Positions 1 through 9,503 of a stretch of DNA of 64,000 bases are shown here, piece after piece. The notes under the pieces were generated by a model that saw only the letters and a list, made by a program, of their open reading frames with translations, was not told where the DNA came from and made no database searches. The stretch comes from Acidobacteria bacterium 13_1_20CM_3_53_8. Its GTDB lineage: Bacteria; Acidobacteriota; Blastocatellia; Pyrinomonadales; Pyrinomonadaceae. Made by a program: the position numbers and the translations under genes. The stretch covers positions 43,881 through 107,880 of the forward strand of contig MNJR01000023.1 of NCBI GenBank assembly GCA_001920415.1, given 5' to 3'. How positions within the stretch are numbered: position 1 is the stretch's first letter; every line of letters begins with the position of its first letter.

Positions 1-28
1 AACGCTCTTCGCGCGTTCGTGAATTTTG

Positions 29-763
29 ATGAGAGTATTGCTGGTTGAAGACGACCCGCGCATCGCACGGTTCATTTCAAAGGGACTGCGCGAACAGAGC
101 TACGCCGTTGATGTCACAGCAGACGGTGAAGATGCTCTCTACAAATTGGCTGTCAACGATTACGATGCTGTGATTCTGGATCTCATGATTCCGGGGCGCG
201 ATGGATTCGAAGTTTGCAGCGAGCTTCGGGCAACGGGTTCCAACGTTCCCGTGCTCATGTTGACGGCGCGTGATGCTGTGCAGGATAGAGTCAGAGGATT
301 AGACGCGGGCGCAGACGATTACCTCACGAAGCCTTTCGAGGTCGCCGAATTGCTCGCGCGTCTTCGTGCGCTGCTCAGGCGCGGCCATGCAGTACAGCCT
401 GCTACCATCACCATCGCAGACCTAATCATTGACACACGCCCGCACAGGGTCACGCGCGGTGGGCGCAAGATTGAATTGACAGCGAAAGAGTATGCGCTGC
501 TCGAATATCTTGCGCGCGAGCGTGGGCGCGTGCTCTCGCGCGCTGAGATTGCCGAGCATGTCTGGGACGAGAATTTCGATCCCTTCTCGAATCTCATTGA
601 CGTAAACATCAACCGGCTGCGCCGCAAGATTGATGACGGCTTCTCTACGCCGCTCATTCATACGCGGCGGGGCGAAGGCTACATGCTGAGCACGCCGGAC
701 GATTCCGCCGGAGCGGAGACAGAGACCGAAAACAGGAGCGAATCGAGAAGCAAAGATGTTTGA
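29..763 (+). CDS. OmpR/PhoB-family response regulator
   Basis: DNA-binding response regulator of a two-component system. An N-terminal receiver domain (residues 1-115) has the acidic pair E7/D8/D9, the phospho-acceptor D51 in ILDLMIPGRDG and K101 in YLTKPF. A winged-helix DNA-binding domain (about 128-225) carries the usual ELTAKEYALLEYLA and NINRLRRKI segments. I start at the ATG at 29; an in-frame TTG at 26 precedes it directly. The 3' end overlaps the sensor kinase start by 8 bases, so the two are one operon. The cognate kinase appears broken, so how this regulator is phosphorylated is open. The target is unknown; the downstream PepSY gene and efflux operon are candidates by position only. 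Confidence 0.93.
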   Translation: MRVLLVEDDPRIARFISKGLREQSYAVDVTADGEDALYKLAVNDYDAVILDLMIPGRDGFEVCSELRATGSNVPVLMLTARDAVQDRVRGLDAGADDYLTKPFEVAELLARLRALLRRGHAVQPATITIADLIIDTRPHRVTRGGRKIELTAKEYALLEYLARERGRVLSRAEIAEHVWDENFDPFSNLIDVNINRLRRKIDDGFSTPLIHTRRGEGYMLSTPDDSAGAETETENRSESRSKDV

Positions 764-2121
764 GACGATGCGCGCGCGCTTGACCTTCTGGTACACGGGC
801 GTGCTTGCGCTCGTGCTGGTAATCTTCGCCGTCGTAACATATGCCTACCTAGCGCGAGCCGCGCTTGAGCGCACAGACCAATCGCTGGCAGACACGGCCA
901 ACTCTCTAATCTCAAACTTCACAGCCGAGTCGAACGAGGAAGATCAATCAAGCGATGTCGCCGCGTCTGAAGTGACGCGCGCCTTTCAAGTCAACGACAG
1001 GCAGGCCATCGTCTTCGATGAAGCAGGAAATGTTCTGGCCGCTTCCAACCCTCCGACATATGCAATGGGCAGAAGCCCCTGGCCTTCTACGCCTGCGCTG
1101 TCGCAAAGTGCGGGCGAGATGCTCGAATCAGCATCCTTGTCTGGCAGAGCTTTTGCGACACTTCCGGGTCAACGCGAAGGAATTCGCGCCATCGCCGCTA
1201 CAGTCAATAGCAGAAATAAGAGATACACAATCGTCGTCGCTCGCTCTTTACACGATCAGGATGAAGAGCTTGAGCAGGCAAGACATGCTCTTTTTGTCGC
1301 AGTGCCGCTGGCGCTTCTAGCCGCAAGCCTCGGCGGATATTTTCTAGCGCGAAAGAGTCTCGCGCCCGTCGTCGCAATGGGAGACAGAGCCGCGCAGATT
1401 GGCGCTGCAAATTTGGGCGAACGTCTGCCTGTGTCAAACGAGCAAAGCGAACTCGGTCGTCTAGCGTTAATCTTCAACGACCTGCTGGCTCGCCTCAATC
1501 TCTCATTCGAGCAGCAGCGCCGTTTCATGGCAGATGCTTCGCATGAACTGCGCACGCCCGTTGCAATCGTCTGCGGCGAAGCGGAAGTCGCTCTCTCGCA
1601 GAATATCAGAAGCGAAAGTGAATACCGCGAATCGCTCGCAATCGTTCACGACGAGGGACGACGATTGACGCGAATCGTTGAAGACCTCTTCATGCTTGCT
1701 CGCGCTGACGCAGGGCAATACCAGCCGGATTTTAACAATTTCTATCTGGACGAAATCCTGGGCGAATGCGTGCGCGCCGTTCGCTCTCTGGCCGCGCAGC
1801 ATGGAGTCGAGATTAATTACAAGCAGATGGAGGATGAGTTGCTGTTTCGCGGCGATGAAGGTCTGATTCGTCGCATGATTCTCAACCTGCTCGACAATGC
1901 TATCAAATACACTGCGAGCGCTTGAAGCGCAGCCTCACATCTTCGAGCGCTTCTATCGCGCGGACAAAGCGCGCTCGCGCAACGGCGACACGAGCAATGT
2001 GGGCGCTGGCCTTGGTCTTTCCATAGCAGCGTGGATAGCAGAAACGCACGGCGGGCGCATACGCCTTGACCACTCAGATAATCACGGCAGCACATTCGTC
2101 ATACACCTGCCGAAGGGATGA
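756..2121 (+). pseudogene. Sensor histidine kinase with internal out-of-frame deletion
   Basis: Membrane sensor kinase partner of the preceding regulator. Reading from 756: a transmembrane segment at residues 14-34, a periplasmic region, a second TM at about 178-197, a HAMP linker, and a HisKA domain with H263 in ASHELRTP. The N-box NLLDNAIKYT is reached and the frame then stops at 1923-1925. The expected continuation (PHIFERFYR, then GAGLGLSIA) lies in another frame up to 2121. Compared with ordinary family members about 30 residues are absent at 1912-1930, including the DTGxGI ATP-binding motif. The disruption is therefore a deletion and not only a base slip. Either a true pseudogene or an assembly/sequencing fault. 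Confidence 0.85.
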
Positions 2122-2190
2122 GGGATGAATAGGAATTGAGCTAATTGCACGTTGACGCAATCACTCCTTCTTATTCATCCCTCATCCCTT
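2113..2190. repeat. Intergenic hairpin, GGGATGA-word type
   Basis: Arms AAGGGATGAGGGATGAATAGG (2113-2133, broken here as AAGGGATGAG plus GGATGAATAGG) and its near complement at 2167-2190 enclose about 35 bases. The left arm contains the stop codon of the kinase remnant (TGA at 2119-2121). A further ATTTCATCCCTT follows at 2191-2202. One of about thirty such elements in the window. No recognisable promoter was found in the rest of the 2122-2327 gap. Confidence 0.75.
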
Positions 2191-2327
2191 ATTTCATCCC
2201 TTCGTAATCTTCCTGTCATCTTCCAAAGGATAAAGTTGTAAAAGCACGTCAATCCGAAGCGAGAGGCAGATGGCTTCCGTTGAGTTGAGTGCACTATTCT
2301 GAATTAAGAAAGCGAGGAAGAATTAGA

Positions 2328-2735
2328 ATGAAAAGGTACTTTATACTCTCCGCAATTTTGTCAGTGGTCTTGGTTCTAAGCGCATCCTTTGCGGCAACAT
2401 CAACCACACGGCTTGCGACGCAGAGCGGTAACCGGGAAAGCAACGAGTCTGGCTCGCAGGCGCAACTTGCGCGTCAGGCGAAGATAACTATGGAGCAGGC
2501 GCGGGCAACGGCTCTTAATCGCGCGCCCGGAAATGTCGAGAGCGGCGAATTGGAACGCGAGCACGGTCGTCTGGTATATTCCTTCGACATACGCAACTCG
2601 CGCGGCACAATCACAGAGGTTCAGGTCAGCGCTATCAACGGTAAGGTCGTGCGTGTAGAGCATGAAAACCGTAGACACGAGGCCGCAGAGAGACAACAGG
2701 AGAGCCGGGAGAGAACAGGCCGTCGAAGGCATTAG
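2328..2735 (+). CDS. PepSY-domain exported protein
   Basis: Small secreted protein of 135 aa. A signal peptide (KRYFILSAILSVVLVLSASFA) is followed by one PepSY domain, from ITMEQARATALNRAPG to ITEVQVSAINGKVVRVEHE, and a charged tail. PepSY domains are often encoded beside two-component systems and are thought to inhibit proteases or act as envelope sensors; the exact role is not known. The ATG at 2328 was chosen because GAGGA at 2314-2318 precedes it and the signal peptide starts there; the longer reading from 2289 adds an implausible N-terminus. It lies just downstream of the sensor kinase and ends before a clear terminator. Confidence 0.85.
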   Translation: MKRYFILSAILSVVLVLSASFAATSTTRLATQSGNRESNESGSQAQLARQAKITMEQARATALNRAPGNVESGELEREHGRLVYSFDIRNSRGTITEVQVSAINGKVVRVEHENRRHEAAERQQESRERTGRRRH

Positions 2736-2761
2736 TCGAAGCATTATCAAAGTGAAGATGT

Positions 2762-2804
2762 GTGGCGGCAGTATCCAAAAAATTCTAGCCGCCACCTTTT
2801 TTCT
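2762..2804 (+). terminator. Rho-independent terminator after PepSY gene
   Basis: An 8-bp stem GTGGCGGC/GCCGCCAC (2762-2769 with 2788-2795) is followed by CTTTTTTCT. It closes the first transcription unit and separates it from the efflux operon. Confidence 0.8.
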
Positions 2805-2928
2805 ACTCAGGCTCAGGTCTTCAACACAAAAGAATCTCAAAGATAAAACAATCATGATGAGACAGCGGCGGGACGAATCGCTGTTGTATTATGAAGTCGC
2901 AAGGTAAACAACGGCGGGGCTTAGAAAC

Positions 2929-4449
2929 GTGAAGAGACGCTCAGGAACGAACCGCGTTGCGGGCACAGACCGTCTGGCCGCTCGCTCTCTCAGATACATT
3001 TTGATTGTAATGCTGGCTATCACTCCGACAGGTTTGGGACAAGGTCAGCAGCCATCAACTTCCGCACAAACTCCTATTCAGACGCCTGCTCAAACTCCAA
3101 ACCAGCCAACTTCAACACAACCGAATCAGCCCAACGCTTCTCCGACACCTTTATCTTCACCGGCTACGCCACTGAGTCCTCCGCCCGCTTCAATATCATC
3201 TGCTGCGCAGACCGGCGGCGCAGTCTCGCTTGACGAAGCAATTCGTCTTGCCAGCGCTCAGGTGTCAGGCTTGCAGCAAGCGCGTTTGAACGAGAGAATC
3301 GCGGCTGAAGATGTGCGGCAGGCGCAAGTTGCATTTCTACCGAAAGTGACAAGCCCGCTTGATTACATCTACACCTCGCCTTTGCTTGGCGCTCCTGCGG
3401 GTACGCCGCGCGAGCAGAGTTTTATTGCCAATAATGCCATAGGCGAATATCAAGCTTTCGTTAACGTCGCCGGTGATATAGATATTTCAGGACGATTGCG
3501 CGCAACGCTTGAGCGCAACCGTGCGCTTCTGGACGCCGCGCGCGCAGGCACTCGGATAGCGCGACGCACGCTTGTGCAAGCTACTGTTGAAGCCTACTAC
3601 GGGCTGGCGCTGGCCGCCGCCGAACGTAACAGTGCGGAACAGAACCTGAGCGCGGCAGTTGAATTTGAAAATATCACTTCTCTGCTCTTGAGCGGCGGCG
3701 AAGTCGCGCCCGTTGATCTAACGCGAGCGCAGTTGCAGACCCTTCAGAGACGCGATGAGATGGAGCGCGCACGCGCCAATGAATCGGTCGCTGCCGACGC
3801 TTTGCGCCTTCTTCTAGGTTACGATTCGGCAAGAGCTATTACGACAACCGACCTTGCAACGCTCATCCCTAGTGATGGCGAAGTCGAGCGCTTCACATCA
3901 GAGACAATCTCGCGCCGCCCGGAATTTGCGCAGTTCGATGCCGAGCGTCGCGCGGCTCAGCAGGACATACACATAGCGCGCGCAGAGCGCCGCCCGCAAC
4001 TCTCCTATTCCCTCAACGGAGGCTTCGACACAGATTCTTTGCGACCGCCGCGATTGAGAGAGCACACGGGCGTTTCGGCTGCTTTCAATCTTTCGATTCC
4101 GATTTTCGATTGGGGAGCGAGCCGCAGCCGAGAACGACAGGCGCAGGTGCGTCTTCAAATCACTGAGAACGAGCGCGCGCTGGCCGTTCGTGGTTTCGCC
4201 CAGCAGTTTAGCTCCGCGCGAACGCAGGCGCTCTCCGCTGCCGCGCGCGTGCATCTAGCGGCGACAGGTGTGGCGCTTGCGCGCAGTAACCTTGACGCTT
4301 CAATCGCACGCTATCGCGCAGGCGAAGCGCAGATAATCGAAGTCACAGACGCGCAGACCATGCTGGCCGCGCAGAGGCTGGCCTTCTATCAAGCCCTATT
4401 CGATTATCAGGTTGCACTGGCGCGTCTCAGACAGGCTGCGGGACAATAA
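2929..4449 (+). CDS. TolC-family outer-membrane efflux protein
   Basis: Outer-membrane channel component of a tripartite efflux pump, 506 aa. A hydrophobic signal segment (YILIVMLAITPTGLG) is followed by a long low-complexity stretch rich in Q, P, T and S (residues 40-95). Two OEP repeats follow; SLDEAIRLASAQ opens the first and AERRPQLSYSLNGGF the second, with long helices and the ending DAQTMLAAQRLAFYQALFDYQVALARL in pieces. The start is a GTG; an ATG-free N-terminus makes the exact start uncertain by some 20 residues. It lies upstream of the adaptor and pump genes in the same direction. Confidence 0.9.
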   Translation: MKRRSGTNRVAGTDRLAARSLRYILIVMLAITPTGLGQGQQPSTSAQTPIQTPAQTPNQPTSTQPNQPNASPTPLSSPATPLSPPPASISSAAQTGGAVSLDEAIRLASAQVSGLQQARLNERIAAEDVRQAQVAFLPKVTSPLDYIYTSPLLGAPAGTPREQSFIANNAIGEYQAFVNVAGDIDISGRLRATLERNRALLDAARAGTRIARRTLVQATVEAYYGLALAAAERNSAEQNLSAAVEFENITSLLLSGGEVAPVDLTRAQLQTLQRRDEMERARANESVAADALRLLLGYDSARAITTTDLATLIPSDGEVERFTSETISRRPEFAQFDAERRAAQQDIHIARAERRPQLSYSLNGGFDTDSLRPPRLREHTGVSAAFNLSIPIFDWGASRSRERQAQVRLQITENERALAVRGFAQQFSSARTQALSAAARVHLAATGVALARSNLDASIARYRAGEAQIIEVTDAQTMLAAQRLAFYQALFDYQVALARLRQAAGQ

Positions 4450-4451
4450 AG

Positions 4452-4535
4452 CAGTTTACAGTTTTTAGTTTTAAGTTTTAAGTTAAAAGCTTTCTAGTCT
4501 TCTTCTGAAAACTGAAAACTGAAAACTGTAAACTG
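4452..4535. repeat. Hairpin, CAGTTTTCAG family (copy B1)
   Basis: The left arm is CAGTTTACAGTTTTTAGTTT and onward. The right arm GAAAACTGAAAACTGTAAACTG ends at 4535, followed by TTCTTATCAC. It lies inside the efflux operon between the TolC gene and the adaptor gene. Confidence 0.85.
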
Positions 4536-4553
4536 TTCTTATCACTAGAAAGA

Positions 4554-5969
4554 ATGGACGAGATGCCGGAAGAGAATGGAGAGGTTGAGCGGGAGATTGA
4601 GACTTCCGAAGAGTCAAGCGTGGTTGTAACCAGGCGATGGGAATCATTGGCGCGCAGGCGTCGAATTCTCATCATCACTGTGTCGCTTCTCCTGCTCCTT
4701 CTAATCATTGCCGTGCTGGTCTGGCGTTCAAGGAAGGGCGCAGAGACTGCCTCTGAAGAAACATCGCCCGTCGTCAGCGTGCGCGTGGCTCGTGTTGAGA
4801 GGCAGACGATTGCTCAGCAGGTCACAGCACTCGGCACAGTCGTCCCGCGCGATCAGGCGCAGGTTTCAGCAAAGATAAGCGCGCAGATAAAGCAGATGCC
4901 TCTCTTGAAGAACAGGGTCGTTCATGCAGGAGATGTAATCGCCGTGCTTGAATCTAGCGACCTGCAAGCGCAACGCAACGAAGCCGCCGCTGCGCTAGGT
5001 GAATCCCGCGCCAATCAGCAGAGCGTTACTACCGGCACGATTCCACAAAACAACGCGCAGGATCAGAAGGCTTTGCGAGACGCACGCGCAGCCGTCACAA
5101 ACGCGCGCGCAACATACGAACGACGCCTTGCGCTTTACCAGCGAGGTGGAATCTCTAAAAAAGAGTTGGAAGCGTCGCAACTTGAATTGACGAAAGCCGA
5201 AGATGATCTTCGTCTTGCAGAGCAGACCGTTGCCCTGCGCACGCGTTCTCTAAACCCTAACGACCGTGCACAGGCCGCAGCGCGCGTCAATCAGGCGGCG
5301 CAGCATCTGGGCGCGCTGGACGCGCAGTTGAGCTACGCAACCGTGCGAGCGCCCATCACTGGCGTTGTCATTGATCAGGCTCTTTACGAAGGAAGCTTCG
5401 TCTCTTCTGGAACAACCCTTGTGACGATTGCAGACATCAGCCAGGTAATAGTCAAAGCGCCATTCGCGGATACTGTCGCCGCTCAATTGAAGGTAGGCGA
5501 TGCTGCAACCGTGCTGCCAACGGATGCGCCCGGCGAACAGATGACAGGACAAGTTACGCTCATAAGCCGCTCGGTTGATCCTGCGAATCGCACTGTCGAA
5601 GTCTGGGTCACACTTGGCAACGAGGCCGGGCATTTGCGCGCAAACGCAGCAGCGCAAGTTTCAGTCTCTACGAATGCGAAACAGGACGCTCTTGTTGTTC
5701 CGTCTTCAGCCGTAACACTCGATGCCGCAAATTCTAATGAAGGAACCGTGATGGTCGTTGATGCTACATCCGTCGCGCATGAACAGAAGGTCACAATCGG
5801 CGTGCGCTCAGGCGATGTTGTTGAGATAACATCCGGCTTGCAAGGCGGCGAGACCGTAGTCACAGAGGGCAACTATTCACTGCCAGACGGAACAAAGGTT
5901 GAAGTAAGCGAAGAGAGCAACTCCGAAGAAGGCGGGAGCGGAAACAAGAACACGGGGGACGAGCCGTGA
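4554..5969 (+). CDS. RND periplasmic adaptor (HlyD/MFP family)
   Basis: Membrane-fusion subunit linking the RND pump to a TolC channel, 471 aa. An acidic cytoplasmic N-terminus is followed by one TM segment (residues 40-59, ILIITVSLLLLLLIIAVLVW). Next come the first half of a lipoyl domain (VVPRDQAQVSAKISAQI), an alpha-helical hairpin coiled coil (about 135-235), the second lipoyl half (YATVRAPITGVVIDQAL), a beta-barrel and a C-terminal MPD-like region. The tail is rich in E, G and N. The gene overlaps the pump start by 4 bases (GTGA), which indicates translational coupling. Confidence 0.93.
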   Translation: MDEMPEENGEVEREIETSEESSVVVTRRWESLARRRRILIITVSLLLLLLIIAVLVWRSRKGAETASEETSPVVSVRVARVERQTIAQQVTALGTVVPRDQAQVSAKISAQIKQMPLLKNRVVHAGDVIAVLESSDLQAQRNEAAAALGESRANQQSVTTGTIPQNNAQDQKALRDARAAVTNARATYERRLALYQRGGISKKELEASQLELTKAEDDLRLAEQTVALRTRSLNPNDRAQAAARVNQAAQHLGALDAQLSYATVRAPITGVVIDQALYEGSFVSSGTTLVTIADISQVIVKAPFADTVAAQLKVGDAATVLPTDAPGEQMTGQVTLISRSVDPANRTVEVWVTLGNEAGHLRANAAAQVSVSTNAKQDALVVPSSAVTLDAANSNEGTVMVVDATSVAHEQKVTIGVRSGDVVEITSGLQGGETVVTEGNYSLPDGTKVEVSEESNSEEGGSGNKNTGDEP

Positions 5970-8900
5970 GATTCGCCAGATTCGTCTCCGTTCAAAAGCG
6001 CGCAATTCTCGTCGTCATAGCGCTACTGTGCGCCGCAGGTCTCTACGCAGCCTTTCAACTTCCCATAGCAATCTTTCCGCAGACGGATTTCCCCAGAATA
6101 GTCATCACGGTTGACAACGGCGTAGTGCCAGCGCCGCAGACACTGGTTTCCGTCACGCGCCCCATTGAAGAGGCCATGAACGGCATCCCCGGCATCAATC
6201 GCATTCGCTCTGTGACGGCGCGCGGCTCTTGCGAGATAGACCTTTTCTTCGACTGGAAGGTTGACATACGACAGTCGCTTCAACTCGTTCAGGCGCGTCT
6301 TTCGCAACTCGCAGCAACGCTTCCGCCTTCGGCTGAGATTAGACGAGTTGACCGCTTGACCTTCGCAGTCTTTCCAGTAGCGGGCTACAGCCTCATCTCA
6401 GATACTCGCGATCCTGCCAGTTTACGCGACATCGCAAACAACATTGTGCGGCCACGTCTAGCGCGATTGCCGGGCGTGGCTGGCGTCTCAATCGCAGGCG
6501 GGCAGGTGCGCGAGTATCACGTTACGATTGACCCCGAAAGACTCAGCGCGCACAGCGTCTCTGTACAGCAGGTCGTTGATGCCGTTCATAACTCGAACAT
6601 CATAGCATCGCCCGGATTGATTGAAGAGAATCATCAACTGGAACTCGCGCTAGTCAGCGGTCAGGCCATTTCACCAGACCAACTGAACGGTATAGTCATA
6701 GCCACAGTCAACAACGCTCCCGTCACGATTGCTGACGTTGCGACCGTAGGCGCTGGCTTCGAGCCTCAGTACACAATCGTCACAGCAGACGGGCATCCAG
6801 CCGTTCTGCTCAACATTGATCGCCAGCCTGACGCCAACACGGCCACGGTCGTTGACGAAGTGACTACGGAACTCGCGGCAACGCGCGCGCAGCTTCCCAG
6901 AGACGTGCGCGTTGCGCCCTTTTACGATCAATCTCTTCTAGTGCGCGCATCAATGAGTTCTGTGCGCGACGCTATCCTCATAGGCTTGCTGCTCTCTATC
7001 GCCATTCTTTACGCTTTCCTGCGCAACTGGGGCACGACTTTCGTCGCCATCCTGGTAATTCCCGTGACTGTGCTTGTCACTTTCTTGGCGATGTGGCTGG
7101 TTGGCCTGAGCTTTGACTTGATGACGTTGGGCGGTGTGGCGGCTGCAATTGGATTGGTGATTGACGACGCCATTGTGGTAGTCGAAAACATCTACACGCA
7201 TCTGGCGCGCGGTCAATCAAGACGCGAGGCAGTACAGCAAGCTATCACTGAGATTACAGTCCCAATCATCGGCTCGACCGTCACGCCCGTAGTAGTGTTT
7301 CTACCCTTAACCTTGCTCACAGGAGTCACCGGAGTCTTCTTTCGCTCTCTCGCTCTAACAATGGCCGTCGCGCTCCTGACATCGCTCGTTCTAGCGCTGT
7401 CGTTTACGCCTATTCTGGCCGAGCGATTTGTGAAAGCGAAACGAAAGTTCGGGAACGAGGAAGAAGAGGCGAAGCCCTATGAGCGCGAAGATGAGATGAG
7501 TGCTGATGAGCATGAAGAGGAAGAAGAGCAGGGACGTTTTCTGGGAGCAATCATACGTCGTTACGAATGGGTACTGGGTCATGCGCTAGACAATCGCTGG
7601 CTGGTTCTTCTAATCATGGTGTTGGTGCTTGCGGGTTCTTATCTTCTCTACAACAATCTTGGTTCGGAGTTTCTGCCTGAGTTTGACGAGGGCGCGTTCG
7701 TGCTCGACTACGTTGCGCCGCCCGGCTCATCCCTTGAAGAGACAGATAGAATGCTGCGTCACGTTGAAGAGATGCTGAAGGCGACGCCCGAAGTCGAAAG
7801 CTATTCGCGCCGCACCGGGCTGCAACTCGGACTTGCAATAACAGAACCGAACACGGGCGACTTTCTTGTAAAACTCAAACCCGGACACGCACGCGCGACG
7901 GACGAAGTTACGGATGACTTGCGCCAGTCAATCGAATCATCCGAGCCTGCAATGCATGTTGAATTCGCAGGCATCCTTTCTGATCTGATTAGCGATCTGA
8001 CGAGTTCGCCGCAGCCAATCGAGATAAAAATATTCAGCGAAGACACACGAGCGCTCCGCGCAAAGGCGGATGAAATTGAAGAAGCCATCAAAAAAGTTCC
8101 GGGCGTAGTGGACACATTCAATGGTGTCGTCGTAAGCGGCCCTGCTATAACTTTCAATATTGACCCGCAGCGCGCCGCTCGTATGGGAGTGACCGCAACG
8201 GATGTTGCGAACACCGTGACGACCGCTATGAGCGGTGACGCATCTTCATCAATCTTGCAGCAAGGCAGGCTCATCAATGTCCGTGTCATCTTCCCTTCTG
8301 AAGCTCGCGCCTCTCTGGACTATCTGCGCGGTCTACAAATTCGTTCATCAACGGGCGCGCTATTCAGGCTGGACCAAGTGGCGAACGTTGACTATGACAA
8401 AGGGCAGACCGAAATTGCACGCGAAGGGTTGCGCCAGTTTGTGGCCGTGACGGCGCGTCTTTCAGGAACCGACTTGGGTTCGGCTATCTCTCAAATAAAA
8501 TCTGAACTCGCAAAAAACGTTAAGCTGCCGCCCGGCATGACCATAGAATACGGTGGGCTTTACAGCGAGCAGCAGTCCAGCTTTCGTGAACTGGCTCTCT
8601 CGCTCTTCCTTGCCATCGTCCTGGTCTTCATCACACTGCTCATCGAATTCCGTTCGTTCGCTCATCCTATCTCAATCGTGGCTGGCGCGGTTCTAGCTCT
8701 AGGCGGCGTACTTCTAGCACTTTTTATCACCAGAACAACTCTCAACGTCGTCAGTTTGATGGGCATGATTATGGTCGTCGGCATCGTTGCAAAAAACGGA
8801 ATACTGATGCTGGACGCTGTTGAAGACCACCTAGCCGCGGGCGACACTCTTCGACAGGCGCTCTTGAGGTCTGGCCGCCGCCGCTTTCGTCCCGTGTTGA

Positions 8901-9106
8901 TGACCAGCCTCGCCGCTATTCTGGGTATGCTCCCGCTTGCATTAGCCATAGGCTCTGGCGCTGAGCTTCTACAACCGCTCGCAATCGCCGTCATTGGCGG
9001 TCTTGCCATTGCGCTCCTTCTCTCGCTCGTTGTTACACCAACCATCTACGCGATGCTGAGGAGCGAGCCGACAGGGATGGATGATTCTCAACAAGAGCTA
9101 ACTTAA
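5966..9106 (+). CDS. RND efflux transporter permease (AcrB/CusA-like superfamily)
   Basis: Inner-membrane proton-driven pump of 1046 aa with the twelve-TM, two-periplasmic-loop plan. TM1 is at residues 12-32. The TM4 region AAAIGLVIDDAIVVVEN carries the adjacent Asp pair expected for proton relay, and the second half repeats it as MGMIMVVGIVAKNGILMLDA. The N-terminal porter segment FPQTDFPRIVIT is typical. A strongly acidic insertion (about residues 491-525, rich in E and D) lies in the cytoplasmic loop between the two halves. The substrate cannot be read from the sequence. Start GTG at 5966, coupled to the adaptor. Confidence 0.95.
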   Translation: MRFARFVSVQKRAILVVIALLCAAGLYAAFQLPIAIFPQTDFPRIVITVDNGVVPAPQTLVSVTRPIEEAMNGIPGINRIRSVTARGSCEIDLFFDWKVDIRQSLQLVQARLSQLAATLPPSAEIRRVDRLTFAVFPVAGYSLISDTRDPASLRDIANNIVRPRLARLPGVAGVSIAGGQVREYHVTIDPERLSAHSVSVQQVVDAVHNSNIIASPGLIEENHQLELALVSGQAISPDQLNGIVIATVNNAPVTIADVATVGAGFEPQYTIVTADGHPAVLLNIDRQPDANTATVVDEVTTELAATRAQLPRDVRVAPFYDQSLLVRASMSSVRDAILIGLLLSIAILYAFLRNWGTTFVAILVIPVTVLVTFLAMWLVGLSFDLMTLGGVAAAIGLVIDDAIVVVENIYTHLARGQSRREAVQQAITEITVPIIGSTVTPVVVFLPLTLLTGVTGVFFRSLALTMAVALLTSLVLALSFTPILAERFVKAKRKFGNEEEEAKPYEREDEMSADEHEEEEEQGRFLGAIIRRYEWVLGHALDNRWLVLLIMVLVLAGSYLLYNNLGSEFLPEFDEGAFVLDYVAPPGSSLEETDRMLRHVEEMLKATPEVESYSRRTGLQLGLAITEPNTGDFLVKLKPGHARATDEVTDDLRQSIESSEPAMHVEFAGILSDLISDLTSSPQPIEIKIFSEDTRALRAKADEIEEAIKKVPGVVDTFNGVVVSGPAITFNIDPQRAARMGVTATDVANTVTTAMSGDASSSILQQGRLINVRVIFPSEARASLDYLRGLQIRSSTGALFRLDQVANVDYDKGQTEIAREGLRQFVAVTARLSGTDLGSAISQIKSELAKNVKLPPGMTIEYGGLYSEQQSSFRELALSLFLAIVLVFITLLIEFRSFAHPISIVAGAVLALGGVLLALFITRTTLNVVSLMGMIMVVGIVAKNGILMLDAVEDHLAAGDTLRQALLRSGRRRFRPVLMTSLAAILGMLPLALAIGSGAELLQPLAIAVIGGLAIALLLSLVVTPTIYAMLRSEPTGMDDSQQELT

Positions 9107-9134
9107 CTGACCTTACACGAACATTGGAAGGCAA

Positions 9135-9340
9135 GCCCACGCAAGTGGGCGACAGAATAAAGCCCGGTGCGTGAGCGCCGGGTTAGAGTTGAAAGAAAAT
9201 ATTTTGAGCTATCGAAGATAGCGACAGCCCTTATCAATCAAACGTCTGTCGCCTGCTCACGCGGGCTTCGGTAATCTTAACTGCTATGCTAACCCGGCGC
9301 TTACGCACCGGGCTTTACTCTGCCGCCGTCTAAAGACGGC
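9135..9340. repeat. GC-rich modular palindrome (copy H1)
   Basis: Nested palindromic words between the pump and the second TolC gene. The outer left word is GCCCACGCAAGTGGGC (9135-9150). An arm GCCCGGTGCG...GGGTTAG (9162-9186) pairs with CTAACCCGGC...CACCGGGC (9289-9313). The core GCTATCGAAGATAGCGACAG is at about 9208-9227. The outer right word is GCCGTCTAAAGACGGC (9325-9340). A second copy is at 46703-46903. The remaining gap (9341-9503) shows only AAGGAG at 9487-9492 as a ribosome-binding site. Confidence 0.85.
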
Positions 9341-9503
9341 TTAGAGCATAGTTATCCTTTGAACGGAATTCTCGCGGCACGGTTTTTGAAACAAGACGTG
9401 CGCGAAAGACGTAGTACGCATAGATTTGCAGGCGTTCACACGTATTGAAATGCTGTCCCGCGCCGCAAAGTTTCAGGCACTAATTCAAGGAGCTTTTTGC
9501 TAG

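Noticed and set aside
9135..9340. Classic REP element with RAYT transposase
   Set aside because: No tyrosine-type REP-associated transposase is in the window, and the GTAG-type REP foot motif is not evident.
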